The notes under the pieces: generated by a model | The model's input: the letters and a program-made list of their open reading frames with translations, nothing else | Database searches by the model: none | Told to the model about the DNA's origin: nothing | Program-made: the position numbers and the translations under genes | In this document: positions 1 through 7,832 of the stretch, piece after piece | Layout: each line of letters begins with the position of its first letter | Numbering within the stretch: the first letter of the stretch is position 1 | NCBI GenBank assembly: GCA_021772075.1 | Contig: JAETNQ010000016.1 | Coordinates: 1-64,000 of the forward strand | Length of the DNA stretch: 64,000 nucleotides | From: Lachnospiraceae bacterium | GTDB lineage: Bacteria > Bacillota > Clostridia > Lachnospirales > Lachnospiraceae | Direction of reading: 5' to 3'

Positions 1-2
1 AA

Positions 3-113
3 CTGATTGATAGCATTTATGTGTATCAGGCAGAGGGAACCGGCAAAGATCGCAAGCAAAAAGTAGAAATTAACTATCGTTTTCTTGCGGGGTCTCAATG
101 TGGTATTGCCTGA
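3..113 (+). pseudogene. C-terminal remnant of a large serine recombinase (cut by window edge)
   Basis: The frame is open from the window edge to a TGA at 111-113. It reads LIDSIYVYQAEGTGK, then KVEINYRFLAG. This is the usual end of Tn4451/TnpX-type recombinases: the DUF4368-like tail with its 'I..I.VY.AE....K.Q.VEI.Y.F' pattern. The last residues (after about residue 28) do not look like the family and overlap, in another frame, a Fic gene fragment. The recombinase therefore seems to end at a recombination junction, as expected when its gene sits at the edge of an integrated element. The rest of the gene would lie left of the window. It could still be functional, since its tail is only slightly altered. 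Confidence 0.6.
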
Positions 114-318
114 TGGGAATGGTAGAACAGGCAGATTGATTCTTTTTAGGGAATGTCTGAAGGATGGTATTGTGCCAGTTGTAGTTGAAGATGTGAATAG
201 AAATGAATATTTGGAAGCCCTGAAAGAATATAGAGAAGAAAAATTTTTGAATAAGTTGATCAGTCTGTTTGAAAAGGAGCAGAAGTGCTATTTAGAGAAG
301 TGTAAGTATTTTATGTAA
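85..318 (+). pseudogene. 3' fragment of a Fic-domain gene
   Basis: From about position 103 the frame reads LPDGNGRTGRL, the second half of the Fic motif HPFx(D/E)GNGRxGR. It continues with LILFRECLKDGIVP, typical of Firmicute Fic proteins. The catalytic His-Pro-Phe that should precede the motif is missing and replaced by NVV, and everything N-terminal of it is gone. Fic enzymes transfer AMP or other groups to protein hydroxyls using that histidine, so this piece cannot be active. The 5' edge coincides with the end of the recombinase remnant, which suggests that an integrated element split the fic gene here. The downstream part (about 60 residues, Lys/Glu-rich) ends at a normal stop. Confidence 0.7.
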
Positions 319-325
319 GATTCGG

Positions 326-463
326 ATGAATGTGAAATTTCAACTGGAGGACGATGCAGAAGATATGGCTGACTATCTTATGGAAACCATTGATGAATTG
401 CATGTCAAAGCCCAGGATGTGATTCTGGATACATATAATAATTTAATGATTTGGGTAGTGTAA
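326..463 (+). CDS. small hypothetical protein (45 aa), possibly a gene fragment
   Basis: ATG at 326, stop at 461. The product starts MNVKFQLEDDAEDMADYLM and is acidic with one likely helix. It lies 8 bp after the fic fragment and has no clear ribosome site, although GGATGA precedes it closely. I do not recognise a family. Given the broken neighbours, it may be a remnant rather than a working gene. Confidence 0.3.
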   Translation: MNVKFQLEDDAEDMADYLMETIDELHVKAQDVILDTYNNLMIWVV

Positions 464-755
464 AATAGTTTGTGTCTTTGGAAAGAAATACCTCTTTTTT
501 GGTAAGAATCAAAATATGATAATTCTTATCGAAAAGGAGGATTTTTATGCCAGCAACAAAACAGCAGATTTTAGAGGAGATGTTAAAGATTGCTGCGTGA
601 CAGAGGGTAATTGCGGTGAGGTATGAGAAGGATAAATAGGCGGTATGATATATACTGCATCATTCAGCGCGAAGGAATCTTGTTGTAAGAATAGCTGTTT
701 TGTGTTACCATAAACACATGAACAAGTCTGCGGACAAAGAAAGGAAGAATTTGAT
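464..755 (+). other. gene-poor stretch with an abortive 17-codon reading frame
   Basis: An AAAGGAGG ribosome site at about 533 precedes ATG 547, which encodes MPATKQQILEEMLKIAA and stops at 595-597. The start looks like the first residues of a small antitoxin-like or DUF2281-like protein ('M.ATKQQILEEM..I'), so this is probably the 5' end of a gene whose body was lost. A 7-bp inverted repeat (TAAGAAT...ATTCTTA, about 501-530) sits just upstream. Nothing else is evident up to the next gene at 756. Confidence 0.35.
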
Positions 756-998
756 ATGACTTTGATGAAAGAAAGAGCAGTTGAAATGATACGCCGTATG
801 CCGGAAGATAATATGACGTATGTGATCAATATTTTACAGAATCTGGAAGCAATGTCCATAGACAGAAATGAAGATAAAAAAAGAGCCCAAAATGCGCTTG
901 CTGAAATCCTGAGTATGGAGAAACGGCTGCCGGATGATTTTGATCCTGAGAAAGAACTGAGGGAAGCGAGGGCACAAAAGTATGAAAATCTTGGTTGA
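756..998 (+). CDS. putative antitoxin of a PIN-domain toxin-antitoxin pair (80 aa)
   Basis: This small charged protein (MTLMKERAVEMIRRMPEDNM...) has an N-terminal helix followed by an acidic tail, and its 3' end overlaps the PIN toxin gene by 17 bp. Such a compact, overlapping small gene just before a PIN gene is the standard layout of a type II toxin-antitoxin operon, with the first product binding and neutralising the second. An AAGGAAG ribosome site at about 741 fits ATG 756. No ribbon-helix-helix or AbrB motif is obvious, so the antitoxin class is not assigned. The similar start 'VEMIRRMPEDN' occurs in small antitoxins of gut Clostridia. Confidence 0.7.
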   Translation: MTLMKERAVEMIRRMPEDNMTYVINILQNLEAMSIDRNEDKKRAQNALAEILSMEKRLPDDFDPEKELREARAQKYENLG

Positions 999-1392
999 TA
1001 CAAATATCATACTGGATGTCCTGTTAAAGAGAGAGCCTCATAATAAAGCGGCACAGATCATCATGACAAAGTGTGCGAGCCGGGAGATCACGGGGTATCT
1101 GGCGGCACATAGCATTCCAAATATATTTTATGTGTTACGGAAAGACTATTCTCGGGAAGAGAGACGGAAGTTTATCAGAAATCTCTGTGAGATATTTCGG
1201 ATATCAGACCTGAACGCAGAAAAGATCATTTCGGCAATTGATAACGAGCAGTTTTTGGATTTTGAGGATTGCTTACAGGAAGAATGTGCGGCAGCGGAAA
1301 CAGTAGATTACATTGTCACACGGAATCTGTCAGATTTTAAGCAGTCGAGAGTCCAAGTGATCGAGCTGGAAGAATTTGTGAAATTACTATGA
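982..1392 (+). CDS. PIN-domain ribonuclease toxin, VapC-like (136 aa)
   Basis: The protein is a single PIN domain. It opens with KILVDTNIILDVLL, carrying the first catalytic Asp. The later acidic cluster is DFEDCLQEECAA, and the end has the typical VTRNLSDFKQS segment. PIN toxins of this type are Mg-dependent RNases that stop translation by cutting tRNA or rRNA. The length (136 aa) is normal and all expected acidic positions are present, so it should be active. It is translated from within the end of the antitoxin gene. The actual RNA target cannot be read from the sequence. Confidence 0.85.
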   Translation: MKILVDTNIILDVLLKREPHNKAAQIIMTKCASREITGYLAAHSIPNIFYVLRKDYSREERRKFIRNLCEIFRISDLNAEKIISAIDNEQFLDFEDCLQEECAAAETVDYIVTRNLSDFKQSRVQVIELEEFVKLL

Positions 1393-1427
1393 GATGAGTT
1401 AGAAAGAAAGTAAAATAAAAAGGCATG

Positions 1428-1468
1428 AGGAGCAGGAAGTCTTATCAGAGATAGGGTGACCTGCTCCT
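1428..1468 (+). terminator. possible terminator of the toxin-antitoxin operon
   Basis: AGGAGCAGG (1428-1436) pairs with CCTGCTCCT (1460-1468) over a 23-nt loop and is followed by TTTTG. The loop is long and the T-run short, so the call is weak. Confidence 0.4.
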
Positions 1469-1636
1469 TTTGTGCCTGTCTTGAATGAACAGGAGCGATT
1501 GGCTGTAACCACAGATGTAGAAAAACATAGGAAAGAGGCGGATAAAATGGCAAAAAAGAAACTATTGGGGATCATTGCACAGCATCGGACGGTTAGCGAT
1601 CTGGATGATGCCGTTGTCAAGTGTGATTCAAAATGA
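1469..1636 (+). pseudogene. 3' debris of an unrecognised gene
   Basis: A frame ending at TGA 1634-1636 reads VPVLNEQERLAVTTDVEKHR and then KEADKMAKKKLLGIIAQHRT, followed by VSDLDDAVV. It looks like real coding sequence but has no upstream start in frame. An internal ATG at 1547 with AGGCGG in front could give a 29-aa peptide. I do not recognise the family. It lies directly before the tRNA-Gly and probably belongs to the same eroded insertion as the genes to its left. Confidence 0.35.
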
Positions 1637-1662
1637 TTCAAAAATCACGGAGAACAAAAATA

Positions 1663-1691
1663 CGGAAATGCCGATAAATACAGCATTTCCG
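1663..1691 (-). terminator. terminator of tRNA-Gly
   Basis: On the minus strand CGGAAATGC and GCATTTCCG form a 9-bp stem with an 11-nt loop, followed by TATTTTTG. It lies 13 bp past the tRNA 3' end. Confidence 0.75.
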
Positions 1692-1704
1692 CTTCATGAA
1701 AAAG

Positions 1705-1777
1705 AGCGCGAGACGGGACTCGAACCCGCGGCCTCGACCTTGGCAAGGTCGCGCTCCACCAACTGAGCCACTCGCGC
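1705..1777 (-). tRNA. tRNA-Gly(GCC)
   Basis: The minus strand gives a 73-nt cloverleaf: acceptor GCGCGAG/CTCGCGC, D arm GCTC...GAGC, anticodon stem GACCT with loop TTGCCAA (anticodon GCC), and T arm with GGTTCGAGTCC. CCA is not encoded. It decodes GGC/GGU glycine codons. The accessory debris ends just downstream of its 3' end, so it may have served as an integration landmark, but no duplicated tRNA 3' end is visible within the window. Confidence 0.95.
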
Positions 1778-1879
1778 ATTTTATCGTTGGCATTTATTGC
1801 ATCAACATCTGTTATTTTACATACATCTTCTGAATTTGTCAACTATTATTTTTGGGGGTATTTGACCGGAATCATCTTA

Positions 1880-2704
1880 TTATAATTCCGCCTTGCTGAT
1901 AGCGACCGTCAGCGTCCCGTTTTCCGCAGAAGAATCAATACGGATGGGATAATCGTAAGGATTTTTAAACCGGAGATCCTTTACGCCTTCCACGATGGCT
2001 GAATCCAATCCTTTTGGCACGTAGTCCACTGCCAGGGAATGGGCGTACCGTTCTGTGGCAGGGATAGAGGAGAGCATCATCGTCACGTATAAGGTGGAGG
2101 ACACCTGGCAGATTCCTCCGCCCACGCTGGAAACGACTCTGCCCGATGCAAAGGAAGGAGCTACGACATATCCGTTTTCCGTGGTCCGGGACATGATCGA
2201 ATTGCTGAAGGAAAAGGATGCTTCTGGCTGGATAATGATGCCGTTGATCCGCTGGGCAGCCAGTTCTACATTGATCGCCCTGTCCTCTGCCGCGTTGTAT
2301 TGGGTGGAAAAAGAAGCGATCTCGCCCGCCGTGCGGGAAGGATATCCTGCGGGACGGCCTTCCGCTTTTCCTGATTGTATATAATGATAATAATAAGCGC
2401 TCAGATCTTTGGTACCGTAAACGGGCAGCAGATCCAGATTATTCTTCATATAGGAGCGTACGTCGAAGTCGGCTTTTCCCATGCGACCCTCTTTCATGCC
2501 GGAATGGATGAAATGTTCCAGCAGGCCTTCCTCATCGAAGCCGATTGCCTGCTGCACGTCCTGGTAAGTATTGTAATAGTATTCTGCATCGAAAACCGCT
2601 GAATAATCCATATTGCCGGAAGCCGGTTCGGCGGCCTGCGCTGCGGCGCCGGACAGGCAGCAAAGGCATAAAATGAATGCGGTTGTTTTTTTCCATTTGT
2701 TCAT
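1880..2704 (-). CDS. exported VanW-domain protein (274 aa)
   Basis: An N-terminal signal peptide (about residues 1-24, ending AAAQAAEP) is followed by two copies of a short motif with FDAEYYYNTYQDV/FDVRSYMKNNLDL and a 'HFIHSGMKEGR'/'HYIQSGKAEGR' end (about 35-120). A VanW domain follows (about 130-270) with the hallmark VVSSVGGGICQVSSTLY. VanW domains occur in exported envelope proteins of Firmicutes; their biochemical role is not settled. The protein is transcribed alone and divergently from the acyltransferase at 2922. The 217-bp gap between them holds the promoters. A second, larger VanW protein is encoded at 12196. The short N-terminal repeats are less common than the usual PG_binding_4 partner domain. 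Confidence 0.85.
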   Translation of the reverse strand: MNKWKKTTAFILCLCCLSGAAAQAAEPASGNMDYSAVFDAEYYYNTYQDVQQAIGFDEEGLLEHFIHSGMKEGRMGKADFDVRSYMKNNLDLLPVYGTKDLSAYYYHYIQSGKAEGRPAGYPSRTAGEIASFSTQYNAAEDRAINVELAAQRINGIIIQPEASFSFSNSIMSRTTENGYVVAPSFASGRVVSSVGGGICQVSSTLYVTMMLSSIPATERYAHSLAVDYVPKGLDSAIVEGVKDLRFKNPYDYPIRIDSSAENGTLTVAISKAEL

Positions 2705-2844
2705 GAATCTTTCGTACCCTTCTATTTCTTGTCTGTTATATGTGAACCTTATTCAGAGTAACATAAACCGTGGCATTTTACCATATAAAAAAAGAAAAAA
2801 CAGACTGTTAAAGAAAAATTAAGAAAATCTTAAAGCGGTCTACA

Positions 2845-2873
2845 TTGACCCTGTTTTCGTGGATTGCTATGAT
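2845..2873 (+). promoter_or_regulatory. sigma-A type promoter of the acyltransferase gene
   Basis: TTGACC (2845-2850), 17-nt spacer, TATGAT (2868-2873), about 50 bp before ATG 2922. Confidence 0.65.
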
Positions 2874-2921
2874 GCAGATGGTTACAATGGATGGAAAGCC
2901 CGGCTAGGAGGTTGAGGACGT

Positions 2922-3893
2922 ATGAAAAATGGCCAGCTCATGGAAAAACAGGAAACAAATTGGTTCAGGGGAGCTGCGGCGGTCATGGTGGTTTTATCCC
3001 ATTATGCGGAGTGGTGGTCGTGGTTTGTTCCGGTGGAAGGAAATGCGGAAGTTTTCCGCCAGGCGCTGACAAAGCTCGGCGTATACGGCGTGGACATTTT
3101 TTTCCTGTTTTCGGGATATGCCATGGTAAAATCCTTGGGCAGGGAAAGGATGCACGGGGCGTTTATATGGAAAAGGATAAAGAATGTTTATATTCCATAC
3201 CTGATCGTAGTCGGGATCATAGAACTGCTGGAGGGGGGATTTGCTTCCATGCAGGATTTTTTATATTTTGCCAGCGGATATGACCATTGGTATATGTTTG
3301 TCCTGTTTATCTTTTATATCGGGTTTATTGCCATATATACCGTGGTGGGAGGCAGGGCGCCGAGAGTCGCTGTGTTTTTTGTTTTTACTTATATTTTTTC
3401 CAGGATTCTTTATGAGAGAGGGATGCGGGATTTTTGGTATGTATCGAATATTGCTTTTGCTTTGGGGGTAGCGGCGGGCGAATACGAAGAGTGGATCAAA
3501 AAAACAGTGGATAAAATATGGATTCCGCTGGCACTGGTTTTGGCTGCGGGGATGGCTTTTGCGGCAAAATGGGGACTGGAGGGAGGCGCTGATGCCGGCG
3601 GAGGCTCGGAAGAATACTGGCTGCGGCTCCAAATCGGGGCGACGGTAGTATGGGTTCTGCTTGTGCTGGTTCTGGCTTCGAAATGCAGGATAAAAGAAAA
3701 AGGGATTGCCTTTCTCGGCAGACATTCCTTATATATTTATTTGACCCATACTTATATTTTTATGTGGTGCACGAACCATCTGGAACTGGATATCGCATGG
3801 AGATTTGCGGTCAGCGCCCTGGCCACCGTCGTAATTTCTTTTTTGTGCGGTATTCTGGTCAAAGCGCCGGAAATATTAATTTTCAGAAAATAA
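2922..3893 (+). CDS. acyltransferase 3 family membrane protein (323 aa)
   Basis: This polytopic membrane protein (about 9-10 hydrophobic segments) starts with NWFRGAAAVMVVLSHYAEWW, the 'RG.A...V...H' N-terminus of acyltransferase-3 (PF01757) proteins that carries the putative catalytic His. It continues with GVYGVDIFFLFSGYAMVKSL, the family's 'G..GV.iFF.lSGy' motif. Members move acyl groups across the membrane onto envelope sugars or glycolipids. AGGAGGT at 2906 supports ATG 2922. It stands alone behind its own promoter, and its substrate cannot be inferred from the neighbours. The length is typical for a stand-alone AT3 domain without an SGNH extension. Confidence 0.85.
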   Translation: MKNGQLMEKQETNWFRGAAAVMVVLSHYAEWWSWFVPVEGNAEVFRQALTKLGVYGVDIFFLFSGYAMVKSLGRERMHGAFIWKRIKNVYIPYLIVVGIIELLEGGFASMQDFLYFASGYDHWYMFVLFIFYIGFIAIYTVVGGRAPRVAVFFVFTYIFSRILYERGMRDFWYVSNIAFALGVAAGEYEEWIKKTVDKIWIPLALVLAAGMAFAAKWGLEGGADAGGGSEEYWLRLQIGATVVWVLLVLVLASKCRIKEKGIAFLGRHSLYIYLTHTYIFMWCTNHLELDIAWRFAVSALATVVISFLCGILVKAPEILIFRK

Positions 3894-3964
3894 TTTCCGG
3901 GAAAGAATTTCGGGGAAAGAATTTCCGGGAAAGAATTTCCCTAAGAAAGGTTTTGTGATATAAT
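3893..3964 (+). promoter_or_regulatory. tandem near-palindromes overlapping the AraC gene promoter
   Basis: Four 14-bp units in a row start at 3893, 3907, 3921 and 3935: ATTTCCGGGAAAGA, ATTTCGGGGAAAGA, ATTTCCGGGAAAGA, ATTTCCCTAAGAAA. Each is centred on a near-palindrome (TTTCCGGGAAA). They run into a TG-extended -10 box, TATAAT at 3959-3964, leading to the AraC gene at 3999. This layout suggests repeated operator sites, possibly for the AraC protein itself, but it could also serve as a 3' boundary for the acyltransferase gene. Confidence 0.5.
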
Positions 3965-3998
3965 TTATCCCATAGAGCGTCAGGAAAGGTATGGGAGA

Positions 3999-4889
3999 AT
4001 GGAAAAAGCTTATGAGCTGGAATTTTCCGGGGAAAAATCGGGAAGCTTGTATGTAAATTGCTGCGGCTGTGCGAAAACGGAGCCATTGCACAGTTTTGGG
4101 CCGGCTTGGAAGCCTCATTATCTAATCCATTATATTTTGAGCGGAAAAGGGAAATTTATGATAGGGGGCAGGACATATCCGCTGGAAGCGGGGGACGGTT
4201 TTTTGATCGTGCCGGAGGAACTTGCCTTTTACCAGGCGGACGAAGAGGATCCATGGGCATATGTATGGGTAGGCTTCAGCGGAACAAAGGCGCGGGAATA
4301 TATGAAAGCGATCGGGCTTTCGGCGGAACGCCCGGTATTCGCATCGCCGCGGTCCGAGGAACTGTACCGGGCAGTAAAGGATATGATGGAACATAATACG
4401 TACGGAATCGCCAACGAGCTGCGCAGGACAGGGCAGCTTTCCCTTTTTCTTTCCGTTATTGCGGAGGGAGGGCCGGTAAAAGAGAAAAGCCAGGGCGATT
4501 GGGCGAATACTTATGTCAATAAAGCGGTGGAGTTTATTCAGGGCAATTACTGCAACCCGATCAAAGTGACGGATGTGGCGGATTATGTCTGCATTAACCG
4601 CAGTTACTTGTATACCTTATTCCGGCACTCTCTGGGAATGTCCCCCCAGCAGTTTCTAATGACTTTCCGTATCACTAAGGCGGCGGAGCTGCTGCAGCAT
4701 ACTGCCCTGTCGGTGGAAAGCATCGCTATTTCCTGCGGGTACCAGGATCCTCTCGTTTTTACAAAGGCATTCCGGCAGATGAAGGGCATATCCCCTTCTG
4801 CGTACCGGAAAGAGATGAAAACGGGGGAGGCAAGAAAGAACAAGAAGCATTTGGAACAGGTGGAAGAGTTTATCAGCAGGGTGAAGTGA
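3999..4889 (+). CDS. AraC-family transcriptional regulator, probably of galactose use (296 aa)
   Basis: The N-terminal cupin-like sugar-binding domain spans about residues 10-150 (HYILSGKGKFMIGGRTYPLE and GDGFLIVPEELAFYQADEED). A double helix-turn-helix of the AraC type follows (about 175-280): KVTDVADYVCINRSYLYTLF and, in the second half, SVESIAISCGYQDPLVFTKA with GISPSAYRKEM. Such proteins usually activate sugar operons when the ligand binds. It lies directly upstream of galK-galT in the same direction with about 150 bp between, so galactose or a galactoside is the likely effector. Tandem palindromes sit over its own promoter and another inverted repeat lies before galK. The ligand is inferred from context only. 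Confidence 0.88.
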   Translation: MEKAYELEFSGEKSGSLYVNCCGCAKTEPLHSFGPAWKPHYLIHYILSGKGKFMIGGRTYPLEAGDGFLIVPEELAFYQADEEDPWAYVWVGFSGTKAREYMKAIGLSAERPVFASPRSEELYRAVKDMMEHNTYGIANELRRTGQLSLFLSVIAEGGPVKEKSQGDWANTYVNKAVEFIQGNYCNPIKVTDVADYVCINRSYLYTLFRHSLGMSPQQFLMTFRITKAAELLQHTALSVESIAISCGYQDPLVFTKAFRQMKGISPSAYRKEMKTGEARKNKKHLEQVEEFISRVK

Positions 4890-4917
4890 GGGCGGCAAAG
4901 GCGGGTTGGCAATCAGG

Positions 4918-4982
4918 TGTCAACATTTTGACAGCTAATGGCAACAACGGGTCATGGAATTCCAGGCCGGGGCTATTATAAT
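4918..4982 (+). promoter_or_regulatory. inverted repeat and -10 region upstream of galK
   Basis: TGTCAA and TTGACA (4918-4923 and 4928-4933) form a 6-bp inverted repeat with 4 bp between, a possible operator. TATAAT at 4977-4982 is a good -10, but TTGACA is 43 bp away and so cannot be its -35. No good -35 is seen at 17 bp, which suits an activator-dependent promoter. Confidence 0.45.
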
Positions 4983-5038
4983 TGAAAATAACAAAAAACA
5001 TGGGTGTCCGGCGGAAAACGGACAGAAAGGGATGGGTT

Positions 5039-6229
5039 ATGGCAGAAAAAACAACGGTAGAAATGAAGGAAACGATTGTAAAGAAATTTGCGGAAGTATT
5101 CGGAGGAGAAGAGGGGGCAAAGGCATATTTTGCGCCGGGCCGCGTAAATATGATCGGCGAGCATACGGATTATAACGGCGGACATGTTTTTCCCTGCGCC
5201 CTGACAATCGGTACTTATGGGGTGGCGAGAAAAAGAGAGGATAAGAAGCTGCGTTTTTACTCCATGAATTTTGATCATTTGGGAGTGATCGAGTCCAGCC
5301 TTGACGATTTGAAACCGGCAAAAGAAGCGGGATGGACGAATTACCCGAAGGGTGTGATGTGGGCGTTTGGAGAGAGAGGGTATGAGATTCCTTGCGGCAT
5401 GGATCTGCTGTTAAACGGAAATATTCCCAATGGGTCAGGGCTTTCTTCTTCTGCATCGGTAGAAGTGCTGACCGGGTTTATTCTGAGGGATTTCTTCGGG
5501 TTTGACGTCAGCAACCAGGATCTGGCGCTGATCGGGCAGTATTCGGAAAATAATTTTAACGGCGTAAACTGCGGTATTATGGATCAGTTCGCTATTGCGA
5601 TGGGAAAAGAAGGCCATGCTATTTTCCTGGATACGGCGGATCTGTCTTTTGAGTATGCGCCGATTAAGCTGGAGAATGCGAAGATCGTCATCGCGTGCAG
5701 CAATAAGAAACGCGGGCTTGGCGATTCCAAATATAATGAGAGAAGAAGCGAATGCGAAACGGCCCTTGCCGAGCTTCAGGCGGTAGTTGGAATCAAAAGC
5801 CTGGGAGATTTGAGCGAGGAGCAGTTCGAGACATATAAATCCGCCATTAAAGACGAGACGCGCGTAAGAAGGGCAAAACATGCGGTATATGAGAACCAGA
5901 GGACGATAAAGGCAGTGGAGGCGCTGAAGAATAATGACGTGGAACTGTTTGGAAAGCTGATGAACGATTCCCATACATCGCTTCAGTATGATTATGAAGT
6001 GACCGGAGTAGAGCTGGATACATTGGTAGAAGAGGCATGGAAGGCGGACGGCGTGATCGGTTCCAGAATGACAGGGGCAGGCTTCGGCGGCTGTACGGTA
6101 AGCATTGTGAAAACGGATGCGATCGAATCCTTTATAGAGAAAGTTGGCCGGGCATATAAGGAAAAGATCGGATATGCTGCAGATTTTTATGTAGTGGAGA
6201 TCGGAAGCGGCCCTATGGTGATAGGGTAG
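5039..6229 (+). CDS. galK: galactokinase (396 aa)
   Basis: This GHMP-family kinase phosphorylates galactose at C1 with ATP, the first step of the Leloir pathway. The galactokinase signature GRVNMIGEHTDYNGG lies near residues 33-48. The phosphate-binding GHMP motif is NGSGLSSSASVEV (about 125), and the C-terminal motif is GAGFGGCTVS. I chose ATG 5039 because AAAGG precedes it by 8 bp and because MAEKTTVEMKETIVKKF matches normal N-termini; an upstream TTG at 4982 would add 19 unlikely residues. The length matches the usual 390 aa. galT follows after 21 bp, and the pair likely forms one transcript. No galE is present in the window. Confidence 0.96.
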   Translation: MAEKTTVEMKETIVKKFAEVFGGEEGAKAYFAPGRVNMIGEHTDYNGGHVFPCALTIGTYGVARKREDKKLRFYSMNFDHLGVIESSLDDLKPAKEAGWTNYPKGVMWAFGERGYEIPCGMDLLLNGNIPNGSGLSSSASVEVLTGFILRDFFGFDVSNQDLALIGQYSENNFNGVNCGIMDQFAIAMGKEGHAIFLDTADLSFEYAPIKLENAKIVIACSNKKRGLGDSKYNERRSECETALAELQAVVGIKSLGDLSEEQFETYKSAIKDETRVRRAKHAVYENQRTIKAVEALKNNDVELFGKLMNDSHTSLQYDYEVTGVELDTLVEEAWKADGVIGSRMTGAGFGGCTVSIVKTDAIESFIEKVGRAYKEKIGYAADFYVVEIGSGPMVIG

Positions 6230-6250
6230 AAAGAAAGGAGAGGCTGGGAA

Positions 6251-7768
6251 ATGGCGCAGCAGATAGGGCGGGATATAAAAAAGCTGACAGCATATGGACT
6301 GAAAACAGGACTGATTGAAAAAGAGGATAAGATTTATACGATCAACAGGCTGTTGGAGCTTTTTGGGTTGGACGAATTAGAGGACGAAGGCGAAGAAGTT
6401 TCCATGGAAGAAGAGGAACTGGAAGAAACGCTTGGGCGGATGATGGATTATGCCGTTGAAAGAGGGATTATGAAAGAGGACGGTATTGTTTACAGGGATT
6501 TGTTCGATACGAAAATTATGAGTATGCTGGTACCCAGGCCGGGCGAAGTCATCCGCAGATTCCGGAGTCTGTATGCGGAAAGCCCGGAGAAGGCGACGGA
6601 TTTTTATTATAAGTTCAGCCAGGATACGGATTATATTCGGAGATACCGGATTAAGAAGGATCAGAAGTGGACGGCGGATACACAGTACGGGGAATTGGAT
6701 ATTACGATTAATCTGTCGAAGCCGGAAAAGGATCCGAAAGCGATCGCGGCGGCAAAAAATGCAAAGCAGGGAGGCTATCCTAAATGTCTGCTATGCGTGG
6801 AAAATGAAGGATATGCCGGGCGCGTGAATCATCCGGCGAGGCAGAACCACCGGGTGATCCCGGTGGAAATCAACGGGGCGAAATGGGGATTCCAGTATTC
6901 GCCGTATGTATATTACAATGAGCATTGCATCGTATTTAATTCGGAACATATTCCGATGAAGATCGAGCATGATACTTTCTGTAAATTGTTCGATTTCGTA
7001 AAGCAGTTTCCTCATTATTTTGTGGGGTCCAATGCGGATCTGCCTATCGTGGGGGGATCTATCCTGAGCCATGACCATTTCCAAGGCGGGCATTATGAGT
7101 TTGCCATGGCGAAAGCGGAAGTGGAAAAGGCCTTTACGGTAAAAGGGTTTGAGGACGTGGAAGCCGGGATCGTAAAATGGCCGATGTCGGTAATCCGTAT
7201 TGCGTCAAAAGACAGCGGCAGACTGATCGCATTGGCTGATAAAATATTGGAAAAGTGGCGCGGATATACGGATGAGGATGCATTTATTTATGCTTATACG
7301 GACGGAGAGCCGCATAACACGATTACTCCTATTGCAAGGAAGCGCGGGGATAAGTATGAGCTGGATCTGGTGCTGCGCAATAACATTACGACGGAGGAAC
7401 ATCCTTTGGGCGTATATCATCCCCATGCAAAGCTTCACCACATTAAGAAAGAAAATATCGGCTTGATAGAGGTGATGGGGCTGGCGGTATTGCCGGCCAG
7501 GCTGAAAGGGGAGATGGATAAGCTGGCGGACGCTATTCTCGCCGGGGAGGATATCCGCAAGAACGAAATGCTGGAAAAGCATGCGGACTGGGTGGATGAA
7601 TTCCTGCCGAAGTATGAGGCCGGGAGCAGGACAAAGGATGAAGTGATGCAGATCCTGCATAAGGAAATTGGATATGTATTTATGCAGGTATTGGAAGATT
7701 CCGGGGTTTATAAGCGTACGGAAGAGGGAAGAGCGGCTTTCGAAAGATTTTTAAATGTGATTGGGTAA
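6251..7768 (+). CDS. galT: UDP-glucose--hexose-1-phosphate uridylyltransferase, class II GalT (505 aa)
   Basis: This enzyme exchanges UMP between UDP-glucose and galactose-1-phosphate. It belongs to the long Firmicute type (GalT family 2, about 490-510 aa), recognisable from CLLCVENEGYAGRVNHPARQ, the uridine/phosphate region QYSPYVYYNEHCIVF, and the active-site stretch GGSILSHDHFQGGHYEF with its paired histidines. The N-terminal 150 residues form the alpha-helical domain specific to this class. AAAGGAGAGG at 6234 fits ATG 6251. It is co-transcribed with galK and closed by a strong terminator at 7782. Confidence 0.95.
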   Translation: MAQQIGRDIKKLTAYGLKTGLIEKEDKIYTINRLLELFGLDELEDEGEEVSMEEEELEETLGRMMDYAVERGIMKEDGIVYRDLFDTKIMSMLVPRPGEVIRRFRSLYAESPEKATDFYYKFSQDTDYIRRYRIKKDQKWTADTQYGELDITINLSKPEKDPKAIAAAKNAKQGGYPKCLLCVENEGYAGRVNHPARQNHRVIPVEINGAKWGFQYSPYVYYNEHCIVFNSEHIPMKIEHDTFCKLFDFVKQFPHYFVGSNADLPIVGGSILSHDHFQGGHYEFAMAKAEVEKAFTVKGFEDVEAGIVKWPMSVIRIASKDSGRLIALADKILEKWRGYTDEDAFIYAYTDGEPHNTITPIARKRGDKYELDLVLRNNITTEEHPLGVYHPHAKLHHIKKENIGLIEVMGLAVLPARLKGEMDKLADAILAGEDIRKNEMLEKHADWVDEFLPKYEAGSRTKDEVMQILHKEIGYVFMQVLEDSGVYKRTEEGRAAFERFLNVIG

Positions 7769-7781
7769 AAGTAAGGCAATG

Positions 7782-7832
7782 GGCATGGAATTGCCGCATG
7801 AAATATTTAGTGCGGCAATTCCATGCCTTTTT
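7782..7832 (+). terminator. strong intrinsic terminator of galK-galT
   Basis: A perfect 17-bp stem (GGCATGGAATTGCCGCA, 7782-7798, with its complement at 7811-7827), a 12-nt loop and TTTTT. It also ends at the stop of the convergent XRE gene and may work in both directions. Confidence 0.93.

Noticed and set aside
1645-1842. 65-aa minus-strand reading frame over the tRNA
   Set aside because: It is the tRNA-Gly sequence read as codons; the cloverleaf is clear.
4928-4982. TTGACA and TATAAT as one galK promoter
   Set aside because: The spacing is 43 bp, far outside the usual 16-18 bp.
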